Shown here piece by piece: positions 44,202-51,889 of a stretch of 64,000 nt of DNA (its first letter is position 1; the number at the start of each line of letters is the position of its first letter). The stretch covers positions 1 through 64,000 of the forward strand of contig NZ_JBHRSK010000015.1 of NCBI RefSeq assembly GCF_042643245.1. The letters are read 5' to 3'. Source of the DNA: Acidimangrovimonas pyrenivorans. Lineage in GTDB: Bacteria > Pseudomonadota > Alphaproteobacteria > Rhodobacterales > Rhodobacteraceae. The notes beneath the pieces were generated by a model, which saw only the letters and a list, made by a program, of their open reading frames with translations, made no database searches and was not told where the DNA came from. A program made the translations under genes and the position numbers.

Positions 44202-45872
44202 ATGGCGGACGCAGCCATTCATGGTCATGGGGAACATGACACCCGCGGGTTCTTCACCCGCTGGTTCATGTCGACCAACCATAAAGACATCGGCATCCTC
44301 TACATCTTCACGGCCGGCATCGTCGGCTTCATCTCGGTGGTCTTCACGGTCTACATGCGGATGGAGCTCATGGAGCCCGGTGTCCAGTACATGTGCCTGG
44401 AAGGCATGCGGCTGATCCCGTCCTCGGCGGACTGCACCCCGAACGGCCACCTGTGGAACGTGATCATCACCGCCCACGGCATCCTGATGATGTTCTTCGT
44501 CGTCATCCCGGCCCTGTTCGGCGGCTTCGGCAACTACTTCATGCCGCTCCATATCGGCGCGCCCGACATGGCCTTCCCGCGGATGAACAACCTGTCCTAC
44601 TGGCTTTATGTCGCCGGCACCTCGCTGGCGGTCGCGTCGCTGTTCACCCCGGGCGGCGACCAGCAGATGGGCTCGGGCCTTGGCTGGGTGCTCTACCCGC
44701 CGCTCTCGACCCATGAAGCGGGCTACTCGACCGACCTGGCGCTGTTCGCAGTGCACCTGTCCGGCGCCTCGTCGATCCTTGGCGCCATCAACATGATCAC
44801 CACCTTCCTCAACATGCGCGCGCCGGGCATGACCCTGCACAAGGTGCCGCTGTTCCCGTGGTCGATCTTCGTCACCGCCTGGCTGATCCTGCTGTCGCTG
44901 CCGGTGCTGGCCGGCGCCATCACCATGCTGATCACCGACCGCAACTTCGGCACCACCTTCTTCGACGCCTCCGGCGGCGGCGACCCGGTGCTCTATCAGC
45001 ATATCCTGTGGTTCTTCGGCCACCCCGAAGTCTACATCATCATCCTGCCGGGCTTCGGCATCATCAGCCACGTCATCGCGACCTTCTCGAAGAAGCCGGT
45101 CTTCGGCTACCTGCCGATGGTCTACGCGATGGTCGCCATCGGCGTGCTGGGCTTCGTCGTCTGGGCCCACCACATGTATACCGTCGGCCTCAGCCTGACC
45201 CAGCAGAGCTACTTCATGCTGGCGACGATGGTCATCGCGGTGCCGACCGGCATCAAGGTGTTCAGCTGGATCGCGACGATGTGGGGCGGCTCGATCGAGT
45301 TCAAGACGCCGATGCTGTTCGCCACCGGCTTCCTGTTCCTGTTCACCGTCGGCGGCGTGACCGGCGTGGTGCTCAGCCAGGCCGCCGTCGACCGCGCCTA
45401 TCAGGACACCTATTACGTGGTGGCCCACTTCCACTACGTGATGAGCCTCGGCGCCGTCTACGCGATCTTCGCCGGCTGCTACTTCTGGATCGGCAAGATG
45501 TCGGGCAAGCAATATCCCGAATGGGCCGGCAAGCTGCACTTCTGGCTGATGTTCATCGGTTCGAACCTGACCTTCTTCCCGCAGCACTTCCTCGGCCGCC
45601 AGGGCATGCCGCGCCGCTACATCGACTACCCGGAGGCCTTCGCCTTCTGGAACCACATCTCGTCGATCGGCGCCTTCATCGCCTTCGCCTCCTTCGTGTG
45701 GTTCATCGGCGTGGTCTTCTACACCCTGCTCGCCGGCAAGCGCGTGACCCAGAACAACTACTGGAACGAGCATGCCGACACGCTGGAGTGGACGCTGACC
45801 TGCCCGCCGCCCGAGCACACGTTCGAGACGCTGCCGAAGCAGTCGGACTGGGATCACGGCCACGCCCACTGA
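44202..45872 (+). CDS. ctaD: Cytochrome c oxidase (aa3-type) subunit I
   Basis: A 556-residue haem-copper oxidase subunit I with 12 membrane segments. Family residues: HGILMMFFVVIP (haem a ligand), WFFGHPEVYI (CuB histidine with the cross-linked tyrosine), WAHHMYTVG (CuB), and VVAHFHYVMS (haem a3/a ligands). A RRYIDYPE motif is in the C-terminal part. It couples oxygen reduction to proton pumping in the inner membrane. GGGAGG lies eight bases before the ATG. Its stop overlaps the DUF2244 gene start by one base. Subunit II, III and assembly genes are not in this window. Confidence 0.96.
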   Translation: MADAAIHGHGEHDTRGFFTRWFMSTNHKDIGILYIFTAGIVGFISVVFTVYMRMELMEPGVQYMCLEGMRLIPSSADCTPNGHLWNVIITAHGILMMFFVVIPALFGGFGNYFMPLHIGAPDMAFPRMNNLSYWLYVAGTSLAVASLFTPGGDQQMGSGLGWVLYPPLSTHEAGYSTDLALFAVHLSGASSILGAINMITTFLNMRAPGMTLHKVPLFPWSIFVTAWLILLSLPVLAGAITMLITDRNFGTTFFDASGGGDPVLYQHILWFFGHPEVYIIILPGFGIISHVIATFSKKPVFGYLPMVYAMVAIGVLGFVVWAHHMYTVGLSLTQQSYFMLATMVIAVPTGIKVFSWIATMWGGSIEFKTPMLFATGFLFLFTVGGVTGVVLSQAAVDRAYQDTYYVVAHFHYVMSLGAVYAIFAGCYFWIGKMSGKQYPEWAGKLHFWLMFIGSNLTFFPQHFLGRQGMPRRYIDYPEAFAFWNHISSIGAFIAFASFVWFIGVVFYTLLAGKRVTQNNYWNEHADTLEWTLTCPPPEHTFETLPKQSDWDHGHAH

Positions 45873-46429
45873 TGCCCTACGACTGGGTGAAACGGATCGA
45901 GGAGGCCCCGGAGCAATCCGGGGCCTCTTCCTATCGGGCGGGGGGCCGCGACGCCGGAGCGCCGCCGCTGGCCGAGCTGCACCTCTGGCCCTACCGCTCT
46001 CTGCCGCGCCGCGGCTTCGTCTGGTTCATCGGCGGCACCGCCGCGCTGCTGCTGCTGCCGCTGATCGAGCTGCTCGGCTCGCCGGTGCTCTGGGGGCTGC
46101 TGCCCTTCCTGCTGCTGGCCCTCGGCGGCATGTGGTACGCGCTCGGCCGCAGCTACCGCGACGGCGAGCTGATCGAGGATCTCAGGCTCTGGCCCGACCG
46201 GATCGAGCTGACCCGCTACAACCCGCGCAAGCCGCGCCAGGACTGGAGCGCCAATCCCTACTGGGTATCGGTGACGCTGCACGAGACCGGCGGCCCGGTG
46301 CCGAACTACCTGACGCTGAAGGGCGGCGGCCGCGAGGTCGAGCTCGGCGCCTTCCTCGCCCCGGAGGAACGCACCAGGCTGCGCAACGAGTTGCTGGTCG
46401 AACTGGCCGAGCTGCGCCGCCGCGCCTGA
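45872..46429 (+). CDS. DUF2244 membrane protein
   Basis: A 185-residue protein with two adjacent membrane segments (GFVWFIGGTAALLLLPLIEL and LWGLLPFLLLALGGMWYALG, about residues 48-90), followed by a soluble beta-rich part (DLRLWPDRIELTRYNPRKPR). This is the DUF2244 layout. Its start shares a base with the ctaD stop, so it is translationally coupled to oxidase subunit I. An accessory role at the oxidase is suggested by this coupling but not shown. Confidence 0.83.
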   Translation: MPYDWVKRIEEAPEQSGASSYRAGGRDAGAPPLAELHLWPYRSLPRRGFVWFIGGTAALLLLPLIELLGSPVLWGLLPFLLLALGGMWYALGRSYRDGELIEDLRLWPDRIELTRYNPRKPRQDWSANPYWVSVTLHETGGPVPNYLTLKGGGREVELGAFLAPEERTRLRNELLVELAELRRRA

Positions 46430-46476
46430 TCCGATTGCGCGGTTGCGCCGCACGCCTTGTGGCACTGCGTGCAGCT

Positions 46477-46540
46477 GGGGGCGCTGCCCCCGTCGCCCAG
46501 GGGCGACTCCCCCGGGATATTTTCGTGAAGATGAAAGCGG
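46477..46540. repeat. Dispersed 3'-end repeat, copy B
   Basis: GGGGGCGCTGCCCCC, a second short hairpin (CGCCCAGGGGCG-like) and CCCCCGGGATATTTTCGTGAAGATGAAAGCGG form the element, 47 bases after the DUF2244 stop. It has a 16-base insertion relative to copies A and E. Confidence 0.8.
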
Positions 46541-46636
46541 GGAAGAGCCCTCGGCCTGTCCCCGCTGTCGCCGGCCCCTTGACCCGCCGGCATGACGGGC
46601 CAATGCTGGTTCCGCCCGCAAATCCGGGAGGAGCAA

Positions 46637-47038
46637 ATGACCCGTTTCCAGCAGACAGCGTTTTTCGCCGCGCTTTGCCTGTGCTCGGCACAGGCGGCCG
46701 CGGCCTTCTCGATTTCCTTCGACTGGCAGGGGCTCAAGCTGTGCACCAGCGGCCAACCCAATGTCGTCGACAACCCGCGCTTCGTTCTCGAGGACGTGCC
46801 GGCCGGCACCAGGTACATCCGCTTCCGCATGACCGATCTGGATGCGCGCAGCTACAATCACGGCGGCGGGCTGGTGGAATATCACGGCGAAAAGGTGATC
46901 GCGCCGGGCGCCTTTCGCTACAAGAGCCCCTGCCCGCCCGGCGGTCGTCACACCTATGAATGGACGGCGACGGCCCAGACCCGCAAGATGGGCGGCAGGC
47001 TGGGCGTGGCCCGGGCGCGGCGGCAATATCCCGAGTGA
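46637..47038 (+). CDS. Exported PEBP/YbhB-like small protein
   Basis: A 133-residue protein with a signal peptide (RFQQTAFFAALCLCSAQAAA). The mature part has PEBP-like segments: VPAGTRYIRFRMTDLDA near residues 55-70, and YKSPCPPGGRHTYEWTATAQ near 95-115. It is shorter than typical phosphatidylethanolamine-binding-protein-family members (about 150-185) and lacks some of their central sequence, so the assignment is by fold resemblance only. GGAGGAG stands four bases before the ATG at 46637. It is convergent with the YqeY gene. Confidence 0.65.
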   Translation: MTRFQQTAFFAALCLCSAQAAAAFSISFDWQGLKLCTSGQPNVVDNPRFVLEDVPAGTRYIRFRMTDLDARSYNHGGGLVEYHGEKVIAPGAFRYKSPCPPGGRHTYEWTATAQTRKMGGRLGVARARRQYPE

Positions 47039-47054
47039 GGCAGCCGGCAGGAGA

Positions 47055-47513
47055 TCAGCCCAGCCGATCCTTCACCATCGGGCCGACGGCGCCGAAATCC
47101 ATCTGGCCGGTATACTTGCCCTTGAGCGTGCCCATCACCTTGCCCATGTCGCGGATCGAGCTGGCGCCGGTCTCGGCGATGGCCTCGGCGATGGCCTCGG
47201 TGACCTCGTCCTCCGACAGCTGGCGCGGCAGGAAATCCTCGATCACCGCGATCTCGGCCTGTTCCTTCTCGGCCAGTTCCAGCCGCCCGCCCTCTTCATA
47301 GGCCCGGGCGCTTTCCTGGCGCTGCTTCACCATCCGGCCGAGGATGGCGAGGATATCGGCGTCGGTGACGCCGGCATCGTTGCCCTCGCCGCGGGCGGCG
47401 ATATCCTTGTCCTTGATCGCGGCATTGATCAGCCGCAGGGTCGAGAGGCGCTCGGCCTCCTTGTTCCGCATCGCGTCCTTGAGGGCCGCGGAAATCCGGT
47501 CACGCAAACTCAT
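47055..47513 (-). CDS. GatB/YqeY domain protein
   Basis: A 152-residue YqeY-type protein (MSLRDRISAALKDAMRNKEA at the start, then STLRLINAAIKD and IEDFLPRQLSEDEV, GKVMGTLKGKYTGQMDFG). It is homologous to the tail domain of the GatB amidotransferase subunit and may bind tRNA or help in tRNA-dependent amidation. It is divergent from carA, an arrangement common in alphaproteobacteria. The divergent region (47514-47700) is AT-rich and contains a TTAACCAT. Confidence 0.9.
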   Translation of the reverse strand: MSLRDRISAALKDAMRNKEAERLSTLRLINAAIKDKDIAARGEGNDAGVTDADILAILGRMVKQRQESARAYEEGGRLELAEKEQAEIAVIEDFLPRQLSEDEVTEAIAEAIAETGASSIRDMGKVMGTLKGKYTGQMDFGAVGPMVKDRLG

Positions 47514-47700
47514 CGGCTGGCATCCCCTAGCAGTCCGAAGATCGTCTGAGCGCCCACCATATCCCGCCAGCCCGGCTGTGACAACCGATACCTAATCTAG
47601 CAAACCATTGATTTACAACAATTAACCATTTGGTCGCGGCCTCTTGACCCGCCCCCGCGCAAGCCATAGTTTGCCGCAGATTTGAGCAGGGGAGACCTCC

Positions 47701-48888
47701 ATGCCCGCCACTCCGTCGCAATCCGCCCCCAAACCCACCGCCTGCCTGGCGCTGGCCGACGGCACCGTCTTCTACGGCCACGGCTTCGGCGCGACCGGCG
47801 AGACGGTGGCCGAGCTGTGCTTCAACACCGCGATGACCGGATACCAGGAGATCATGACCGATCCCTCCTATGCCGGCCAGGTGGTCACCTTCACCTTCCC
47901 GCATATCGGCAATGTCGGCGTCAACGAGGACGACGACGAGACCGCGGAACCGGTGGCCGAGGGCATGGTGGTGAAATGGGACCCGACCGAGCCGTCGAAC
48001 TGGCGCGCCACCGGCGAGCTGACCGAGTGGCTGGCGCGCAAGGGCCGGATCGGCATCGGCGGGGTCGACACCCGCCGGCTGACCCGGGCGATCCGCCAGC
48101 AGGGCGCGCCCCATGTCGCGCTGGCCCATGACCCCGAGGGCAAGTTCGACATCGCGGCGCTGGTCGCCAAGGCGCGCGGCTTCGCCGGGCTGGTCGGGCT
48201 CGACCTGGCCAAGGAAGTGACCTGCGCCCAGAGCTACCGCTGGGACCAGATGCGCTGGGCATGGCCCGAGGGCTACAAGCGGCGCGAGGAGCCGGGCCTC
48301 AAGGTGGTCGCCATCGACTACGGCGCCAAGCGCAACATCCTGCGCTGCCTCGCCTCGGCGGGCTGCGAGGTGACGGTGTTGCCGGCCACCGCGACGGCCG
48401 AGGACGTGCTGGCACTGTCCCCCGACGGGGTGTTCCTGTCGAACGGGCCGGGCGATCCGGCGGCGACCGGCGAATATGCGGTGCCGGCGATCAAGGGGGT
48501 GCTGGAGGCCGATCTGCCGGTCTTCGGCATCTGCCTCGGCCACCAGATGCTGGCGCTGGCGCTCGGCGCCCGGACGGTGAAGATGAACCACGGCCATCAC
48601 GGCGCCAACCACCCGGTGAAGGACATCGAGACCGGCAAGGTCGAGATCACCTCGATGAACCACGGTTTCACGGTCGACAGCCAGAGCCTGCCCGAGGGCG
48701 TCACGGAAACCCACGTCAGCCTGTTCGACGGCTCGAATTGCGGCATCCGCCTGACCGACCGGCCGGTCTTCTCGGTCCAGTACCATCCCGAGGCCAGCCC
48801 GGGGCCGCAGGACAGCTACTACCTGTTCGAGCGTTTCGCCGAGGCGATGCGCGCCCGCAAGACGGCCGAGGCGCCCGCCGGGCATTAA
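47701..48888 (+). CDS. carA: Carbamoyl-phosphate synthase small subunit
   Basis: A 395-residue glutamine amidotransferase subunit. The N-terminal domain (LADGTVFYGHGFGATGETV) is followed by the class I glutaminase with nucleophile C278 in FGICLGHQM and a final YHPEASPGPQD histidine/glutamate pair. It releases ammonia from glutamine for carbamoyl phosphate used in arginine and pyrimidine synthesis. GGGGAGACC lies before the ATG. carB is not next to it: the following gene is a glycosyltransferase. Its stop codon TAA is part of a CtrA box. Confidence 0.95.
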   Translation: MPATPSQSAPKPTACLALADGTVFYGHGFGATGETVAELCFNTAMTGYQEIMTDPSYAGQVVTFTFPHIGNVGVNEDDDETAEPVAEGMVVKWDPTEPSNWRATGELTEWLARKGRIGIGGVDTRRLTRAIRQQGAPHVALAHDPEGKFDIAALVAKARGFAGLVGLDLAKEVTCAQSYRWDQMRWAWPEGYKRREEPGLKVVAIDYGAKRNILRCLASAGCEVTVLPATATAEDVLALSPDGVFLSNGPGDPAATGEYAVPAIKGVLEADLPVFGICLGHQMLALALGARTVKMNHGHHGANHPVKDIETGKVEITSMNHGFTVDSQSLPEGVTETHVSLFDGSNCGIRLTDRPVFSVQYHPEASPGPQDSYYLFERFAEAMRARKTAEAPAGH

Positions 48889-48899
48889 CGGCTCCTTAA
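48885..48899 (+). promoter_or_regulatory. CtrA-binding box (TTAA-N7-TTAA) overlapping the carA stop
   Basis: TTAACGGCTCCTTAA at 48885-48899 has two TTAA half-sites exactly seven bases apart. The first half-site includes the carA stop codon. The glycosyltransferase gene starts 46 bases further on, the usual distance for a CtrA-controlled promoter. Confidence 0.65.
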
Positions 48900-48945
48900 G
48901 GCCCCCGCCGGCAAGCTCGCCCCATCGGGTCGACCCGGGGATGCC

Positions 48946-50868
48946 ATGGACAGCCACAACCCGCGTTCCAGCGCGCCCGCCGTTTCGGAGCGGGACGGGC
49001 CTGCGCGACGGCCGTCGCTGGCCGCGGCACTGCTGGCCCGCGGGGCCGTTGCGTCGGGGCCCCTGATCGGCGCCCTCGAGGCCGCGGCCCGGCAGGAGGC
49101 GGGACTGGACGAGCTGTTGCAGGCCCGCGGCCTGGTGACGGAGGCGGAGCTGCTGGCCGCGCAGGCGGCACGCTGGCACAGCCGCGTCGTCGATCCCCGT
49201 GCCGAACCGCCCGATCCACAACTGGTCGATGCCTTCGGCGCCGCGCGCTGCCTGGCCGAGGGGCTGCTGCCCTGGCGCCGGTCGGGCGGCACCACCGTCC
49301 TCCTCAGCGCCCGGCCCGAACATTTCGAACGCCAGCGCGCGACGCTGACGGCCCTGTTCGGCCCCGTGACCATGGCGCTGGCCCCGGAAGCGGCGATCGG
49401 CGCGGCGATCACGGCGCTCCGCGGCGACGCGTTGCGACGACGGGCCGAAACCCGGGTGGCGGCCGCGGAAAGCTGCCGCGGCTGGCGCATCGGCCGGCTC
49501 AGGAGCGTCGCCTTGGCCGCTGCCGCGCTCATCATCGCGCTGCTCGCGCTGGCGCCGCGGGCGCTGTTCGGGGCGCTGACCGCCTGGGCGGTGCTGACGC
49601 TGATGGCGACCGTCACGCTCAAGGCTGCGGCCCTGCTGGCGATGCTGGGCGCCCGTCCCGCCGCCGCCGAGACCGGCCCGGCGCCCGCAATCGCGCGCCT
49701 CCCGCGCGTCTCGCTGATCGTGCCGCTGTTCCGCGAACCCGCCATCGCCCCGCGGCTGATCCGCCGCCTCGGCCGGCTCGACTATCCGCAGGAACTGCTC
49801 GACGTGCTGCTGGTGGTCGAGGAGGCGGACCGCCTGACCCGCGACGCGCTCGCCAGGACGGCATTGCCCAGCTGGATGCGCACCGTCACCGTGCCGGACG
49901 GACCGCTGACGACCAAGCCGCGGGCGCTGAACTTCGCGCTGGATTTCTGCCGCGGCAGCATCGTCGGCATCTACGACGCCGAGGATGCGCCCGAGCGCGA
50001 CCAGATCCGCAAGGTGGTGGCGCGGTTCCATCGACGCGGGCCCGAGGTCGCCTGCCTGCAGGGCAAGCTCGACTACTACAACCCGCGCAGCAACTGGATG
50101 GCGCGCTGCTTCACCATCGAATACGCGGCCTGGTTCCGGGTCATCCTGCCCGGGCTGGAGCGGCTCGGCCTGGTGATCCCGCTCGGCGGCACCACCCTGT
50201 TCCTGCGCCGGGCCGCGATCGAGGACCTGGGCGGCTGGGACGCCCATAACGTGACCGAGGACGCCGATCTCGGCATCCGCCTCGCCCGCCACGGCTACCG
50301 GACCGAGATCCTCGACAGCACGACGGGGGAAGAGGCGAATTGCCGGCTGCTGCCCTGGGTCCGGCAACGCTCGCGCTGGCTCAAGGGTTTCATGATGACC
50401 TGGTGGGTGCATACGCGCAGCCCCCGCCTGCTGCTGCGGCAGCTGGGATGGCGGCGGGTTCTCGGCCTGCAGGCGCTGTTCCTCGGCACGCTGTCGCAAT
50501 TCCTGCTGGCGCCGGTGCTGTGGTCGTTCTGGCTCCTGGCCCTCGGCCTCGGGCAACCGCTGGTCGCGATGCCGGGCTGGGCCGGCGCCGCCCTGATCGG
50601 GCTGTTCGTCGCCAGCGAAGGGGTGAACATCGCCACCGGCCTGCGCGGCGTCTCGGGCCCGCGCCACCGCTTCCTGCTGCCCTGGGTGCCGACGCTGATC
50701 TTCTACTTCCCGCTCGGCGCGCTGGCGGCCTACAAGGCGGCGTGGGAGCTGCTTGCCCGGCCGTTCTTCTGGGACAAGACCAGCCACGGCCATTTCGACA
50801 CCGCCCCCGGCGGCGCCGCGCCGCCGGTCCCGCTCCGCCCCGAGCCCATTCAGCCGCGGCCGATATAG
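48946..50868 (+). CDS. Processive family 2 glycosyltransferase with N-terminal GspE-like domain
   Basis: A 640-residue membrane glycosyltransferase. Residues about 20-165 resemble the N-terminal domain of type II secretion/pilus ATPases (LLARGAVASGPLIGALEAAA, GLVTEAELLAAQAARW), seen fused to some GT2 enzymes. Two membrane segments follow (about 185-230), then the GT2 core with D344-x-E-D347 (YDAED), T437-E-D439 (VTEDADLG) and Q474-R-S-R-W478, the processive cellulose-synthase-like set. Several membrane segments and a cytosolic tail end the protein. It probably makes or exports a beta-linked polysaccharide. A CtrA box lies upstream, and the 3' end overlaps the convergent SDR gene by 19 bases. 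Confidence 0.87.
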   Translation: MDSHNPRSSAPAVSERDGPARRPSLAAALLARGAVASGPLIGALEAAARQEAGLDELLQARGLVTEAELLAAQAARWHSRVVDPRAEPPDPQLVDAFGAARCLAEGLLPWRRSGGTTVLLSARPEHFERQRATLTALFGPVTMALAPEAAIGAAITALRGDALRRRAETRVAAAESCRGWRIGRLRSVALAAAALIIALLALAPRALFGALTAWAVLTLMATVTLKAAALLAMLGARPAAAETGPAPAIARLPRVSLIVPLFREPAIAPRLIRRLGRLDYPQELLDVLLVVEEADRLTRDALARTALPSWMRTVTVPDGPLTTKPRALNFALDFCRGSIVGIYDAEDAPERDQIRKVVARFHRRGPEVACLQGKLDYYNPRSNWMARCFTIEYAAWFRVILPGLERLGLVIPLGGTTLFLRRAAIEDLGGWDAHNVTEDADLGIRLARHGYRTEILDSTTGEEANCRLLPWVRQRSRWLKGFMMTWWVHTRSPRLLLRQLGWRRVLGLQALFLGTLSQFLLAPVLWSFWLLALGLGQPLVAMPGWAGAALIGLFVASEGVNIATGLRGVSGPRHRFLLPWVPTLIFYFPLGALAAYKAAWELLARPFFWDKTSHGHFDTAPGGAAPPVPLRPEPIQPRPI

Positions 50869-51587
50869 GGCATCTTGGTCGCCATCAGGGTCATGAACTG
50901 GACATTGGCGGACAGCGGCAGCTCGGCCATGTTCAGCACCGCGTCGGCGACATGGGAAACATCCATCGTCGGCGGCACCTCGGCCAGCGGATCGGCCTCG
51001 AGCGTCCGCTCGATCACGTCTTCCAGCAGCTCGGTCCTGGCATTGCCGATATCGATCTGGCCACAGGCGATGTCATAGGGCCGGCCATCCAGCGACAGCG
51101 ACTTGGTCAGGCCGGTGATCGCGTGCTTGGTCGTGGTGTAGGCAACAGAATTGGGCCGCGGCACATGGGCCGAGATCGAGCCGTTATTGATGATCCGCCC
51201 GCCCTGCGGCTCCTGTCGGCGCATCCGGGCGAAGGCGGCGCGGGCAGCGTTGAACATGCCGGTCAGGTTGACCGCCACCGCGCTGCTCCAGCTCTCGGGC
51301 GCGATCTCGTCGATCAGGCCGGATTCGGGGAAGACGCCGGCGTTGTTGAACAGCACGTCGATCCGGCCGAAGCGTCCCGCCGCCGCGTCGAAGGCCGCCT
51401 CGACAGCGCCCAGGTCGGTGACGTCGCAGGCGACCGGCAGGGCCGTCGGACAGCCGTGGCAGATCTCTTTCAGCACCTCGTCGCGCCGCGCCAGCAGCGC
51501 CACGTTCCAGCCCGCCTGCAGGAACCGCTCGGCCGTCGCCCGGCCGATGCCGGCGCTGGCGCCGGTGATGACGATGGTCCCCGTCAT
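50850..51587 (-). CDS. Short-chain dehydrogenase/reductase (SDR)
   Basis: A 245-residue classical SDR with TGASAGIG (residues 7-14), NNAG near 88 and YTTTK near 155. R33 following strand beta-2 (LLARRDE) favours NADP. It lies three bases after an AsnC-like single-domain gene, with which it is likely co-transcribed, and overlaps the convergent glycosyltransferase gene by 19 bases. The substrate is unknown; the sequence is of the YdfG/serine-dehydrogenase-like kind. Confidence 0.87.
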   Translation of the reverse strand: MTGTIVITGASAGIGRATAERFLQAGWNVALLARRDEVLKEICHGCPTALPVACDVTDLGAVEAAFDAAAGRFGRIDVLFNNAGVFPESGLIDEIAPESWSSAVAVNLTGMFNAARAAFARMRRQEPQGGRIINNGSISAHVPRPNSVAYTTTKHAITGLTKSLSLDGRPYDIACGQIDIGNARTELLEDVIERTLEADPLAEVPPTMDVSHVADAVLNMAELPLSANVQFMTLMATKMPYIGRG

Positions 51588-51590
51588 GGT

Positions 51591-51827
51591 TCAGAACGCC
51601 TTGAAGGTGATCGTCGTCAGGGTTCGGCTGATGCCCGGGATGTCGAACAGCTTTTCCGACAGGTAGTGGCCGACATCGGCGCCGTCGGGGATGTAGATCT
51701 TGGCCAGCAGGTCATAGTCGCCCGAGGTCGAGAACAGCTCGGACACGACCTCGCGGTCGTAGATCGCGTCGGCCACCTCGTAGGTCTTGCCGGGGGTGCA
51801 GCGGAACTGGACGAAAACGCAGCGCAT
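51591..51827 (-). CDS. Stand-alone AsnC/Lrp ligand-binding (RAM) domain protein
   Basis: A 78-residue protein that consists only of the RAM domain of Lrp/AsnC regulators (CVFVQFRCTPGKTYEVADAI, then STSGDYDLLAKIYIPDG and LFDIPGISRTLTTITFKAF). It has no helix-turn-helix. Such proteins form ring-like oligomers and bind amino acids; they may sense ligands or modulate full-length Lrp proteins. It precedes an SDR gene by three bases. AAGGAGG lies before the ATG. Confidence 0.88.
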   Translation of the reverse strand: MRCVFVQFRCTPGKTYEVADAIYDREVVSELFSTSGDYDLLAKIYIPDGADVGHYLSEKLFDIPGISRTLTTITFKAF

Positions 51828-51889
51828 CGGGGCCTCCTTGGACGTTTGGCCGCCAGACTAGGGCGAAGCGCCCGCGCCCGCCAGAGCCA

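Noticed and set aside
47622..47630. TTAACCATT upstream of carA as a CtrA site
   Set aside because: It resembles one CtrA half-site, but no second TTAA lies seven bases away. It is too weak to call.
47527..50793. A 1088-codon open frame on the minus strand
   Set aside because: It lies opposite carA and the glycosyltransferase, both of which have clear motifs. The translated sequence has low-complexity shadow character.
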